Assembly: GCA_965371445.1 (NCBI GenBank)
Contig: CBDUYN010000035.1
Location: forward strand, 1-64,000
Direction of reading: 5' to 3'
Source of the DNA: DASWIG01 sp965371445
Lineage (GTDB): Bacteria; Acidobacteriota; Thermoanaerobaculia; Multivoradales; J023
Length of the DNA: 64,000 nt
A program made the translations under genes and the position numbers. Below are positions 63,735 to 64,000 of this stretch, one piece after another. The notes under the pieces were generated by a model. It did not search any database. It was not told the DNA's origin and saw only the letters and a program-made list of their open reading frames with translations. Positions within the stretch are counted from its first letter, which is position 1, and every line of letters starts with the position of its first letter.

Positions 63735-64000
63735 ATGAGCTCGAACGCCTACGTGACCAGGAGTCTTGCCCTGCTGCTCGCCGCGGGGATCGCTGTCCTG
63801 CCGGCGGCCGGCGAACCGGCGGCCGGCGATCCGGTGGCTGAACAGGAGACGCCGCTCAGGGTCGTCCGCGCCGGCGGCGACATCGTCATCGACGGCGAGC
63901 TCTCGGAGGCCGCCTGGCGCGAAGCGCCGATGGTCGAGGTCTGGTACGAGACCAACCGCGGCGACAACGTCGAGCCCCAGGTGGTCAACAAGGCCTACCT
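63735..64000 (+). CDS. N-terminus of a secreted CBM9/DUF5916-type protein (cut by window edge)
   Basis: ATG 63735 (GAGAGG 5 nt upstream) opens a frame to the window edge. Residues 1-27 form a signal peptide (LALLLAAGIAVLPAAG). The mature start GGDIVIDGELSEAAWREAPMVEVWYET is the usual opening of family 9 carbohydrate-binding domains in DUF5916 outer-membrane proteins. The rest, probably a C-terminal barrel, is outside the window. Confidence 0.75.
   Translation, partial: MSSNAYVTRSLALLLAAGIAVLPAAGEPAAGDPVAEQETPLRVVRAGGDIVIDGELSEAAWREAPMVEVWYETNRGDNVEPQVVNKAY

Overview
The window is a GC-rich, gene-dense chromosomal segment, most likely from an Acidobacteriota bacterium; a Thermoanaerobaculia-like lineage is my best guess. 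The reasons are family-level: an acidobacterial-type duplicated MacB/FtsX permease (ADOP), a VWFA-related acidobacterial protein beside a giant TonB receptor with an N-terminal carboxypeptidase-regulatory domain, a Ser/Thr kinase with a TPR tail, and a PHP-UvrD helicase fusion. About 50 protein genes fill both strands. I see no tRNA, rRNA, CRISPR array or complete insertion sequence.

Layout. 0-9.3 kb: cut-off gene, PQQ-type propeller, FHA-EAL c-di-GMP protein, a putative 2OG-Fe(II) oxygenase divergent from an XRE regulator, VWA protein, TonB receptor, secreted intradiol-dioxygenase-like protein. 9.4-26.2 kb: mostly housekeeping and envelope genes: AmpG permease, TerB-like protein, infC with an AUU start, S9 peptidase, isochorismatase-like hydrolase, an N-acyltransferase, DinB and NRDE proteins, and a single-chain fusion of alpha/beta hydrolase, DedA and ATP-grasp domains. 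26.2-32.0 kb is accessory: a broken caspase/sulfatase-modifying-factor gene, a HicAB toxin-antitoxin pair whose antitoxin tail runs antisense into the end of a Ser/Thr kinase-TPR gene, a small Fis-type DNA-binding protein coupled to that kinase, and, divergently, a sigma-54-type promoter in front of an 18-codon ORF with a perfect Shine-Dalgarno sequence. 34.0-35.8 kb holds a lower-GC ATPase + TOPRIM pair that looks like an anti-phage module of the OLD/PARIS type. 35.8-64 kb: TPR proteins, 5'-nucleotidase-like enzyme, DUF1570-like metallopeptidase, diguanylate cyclase, PHP-UvrD helicase, hybrid histidine kinase, two tandem membrane-PAS proteins with no output domain, a lone secretin-like protein, FdhD, a propeller-SpoIIE phosphatase, the ADOP permease, a nucleotidyltransferase with a small partner, and the start of a CBM9/DUF5916-type secreted protein.

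Themes. Signalling is heavy: EAL, GGDEF, hybrid kinase, Ser/Thr kinase, PP2C phosphatase and PAS proteins. Several starts lack a usable Shine-Dalgarno but carry a TANNNT hexamer 6-8 nt upstream of the ATG, suggesting leaderless transcripts. Hairpins or inverted repeats sit just upstream of the XRE, secretin-like and PHP-UvrD genes. Functions are assigned from visible motifs and family knowledge only; no database search was possible.
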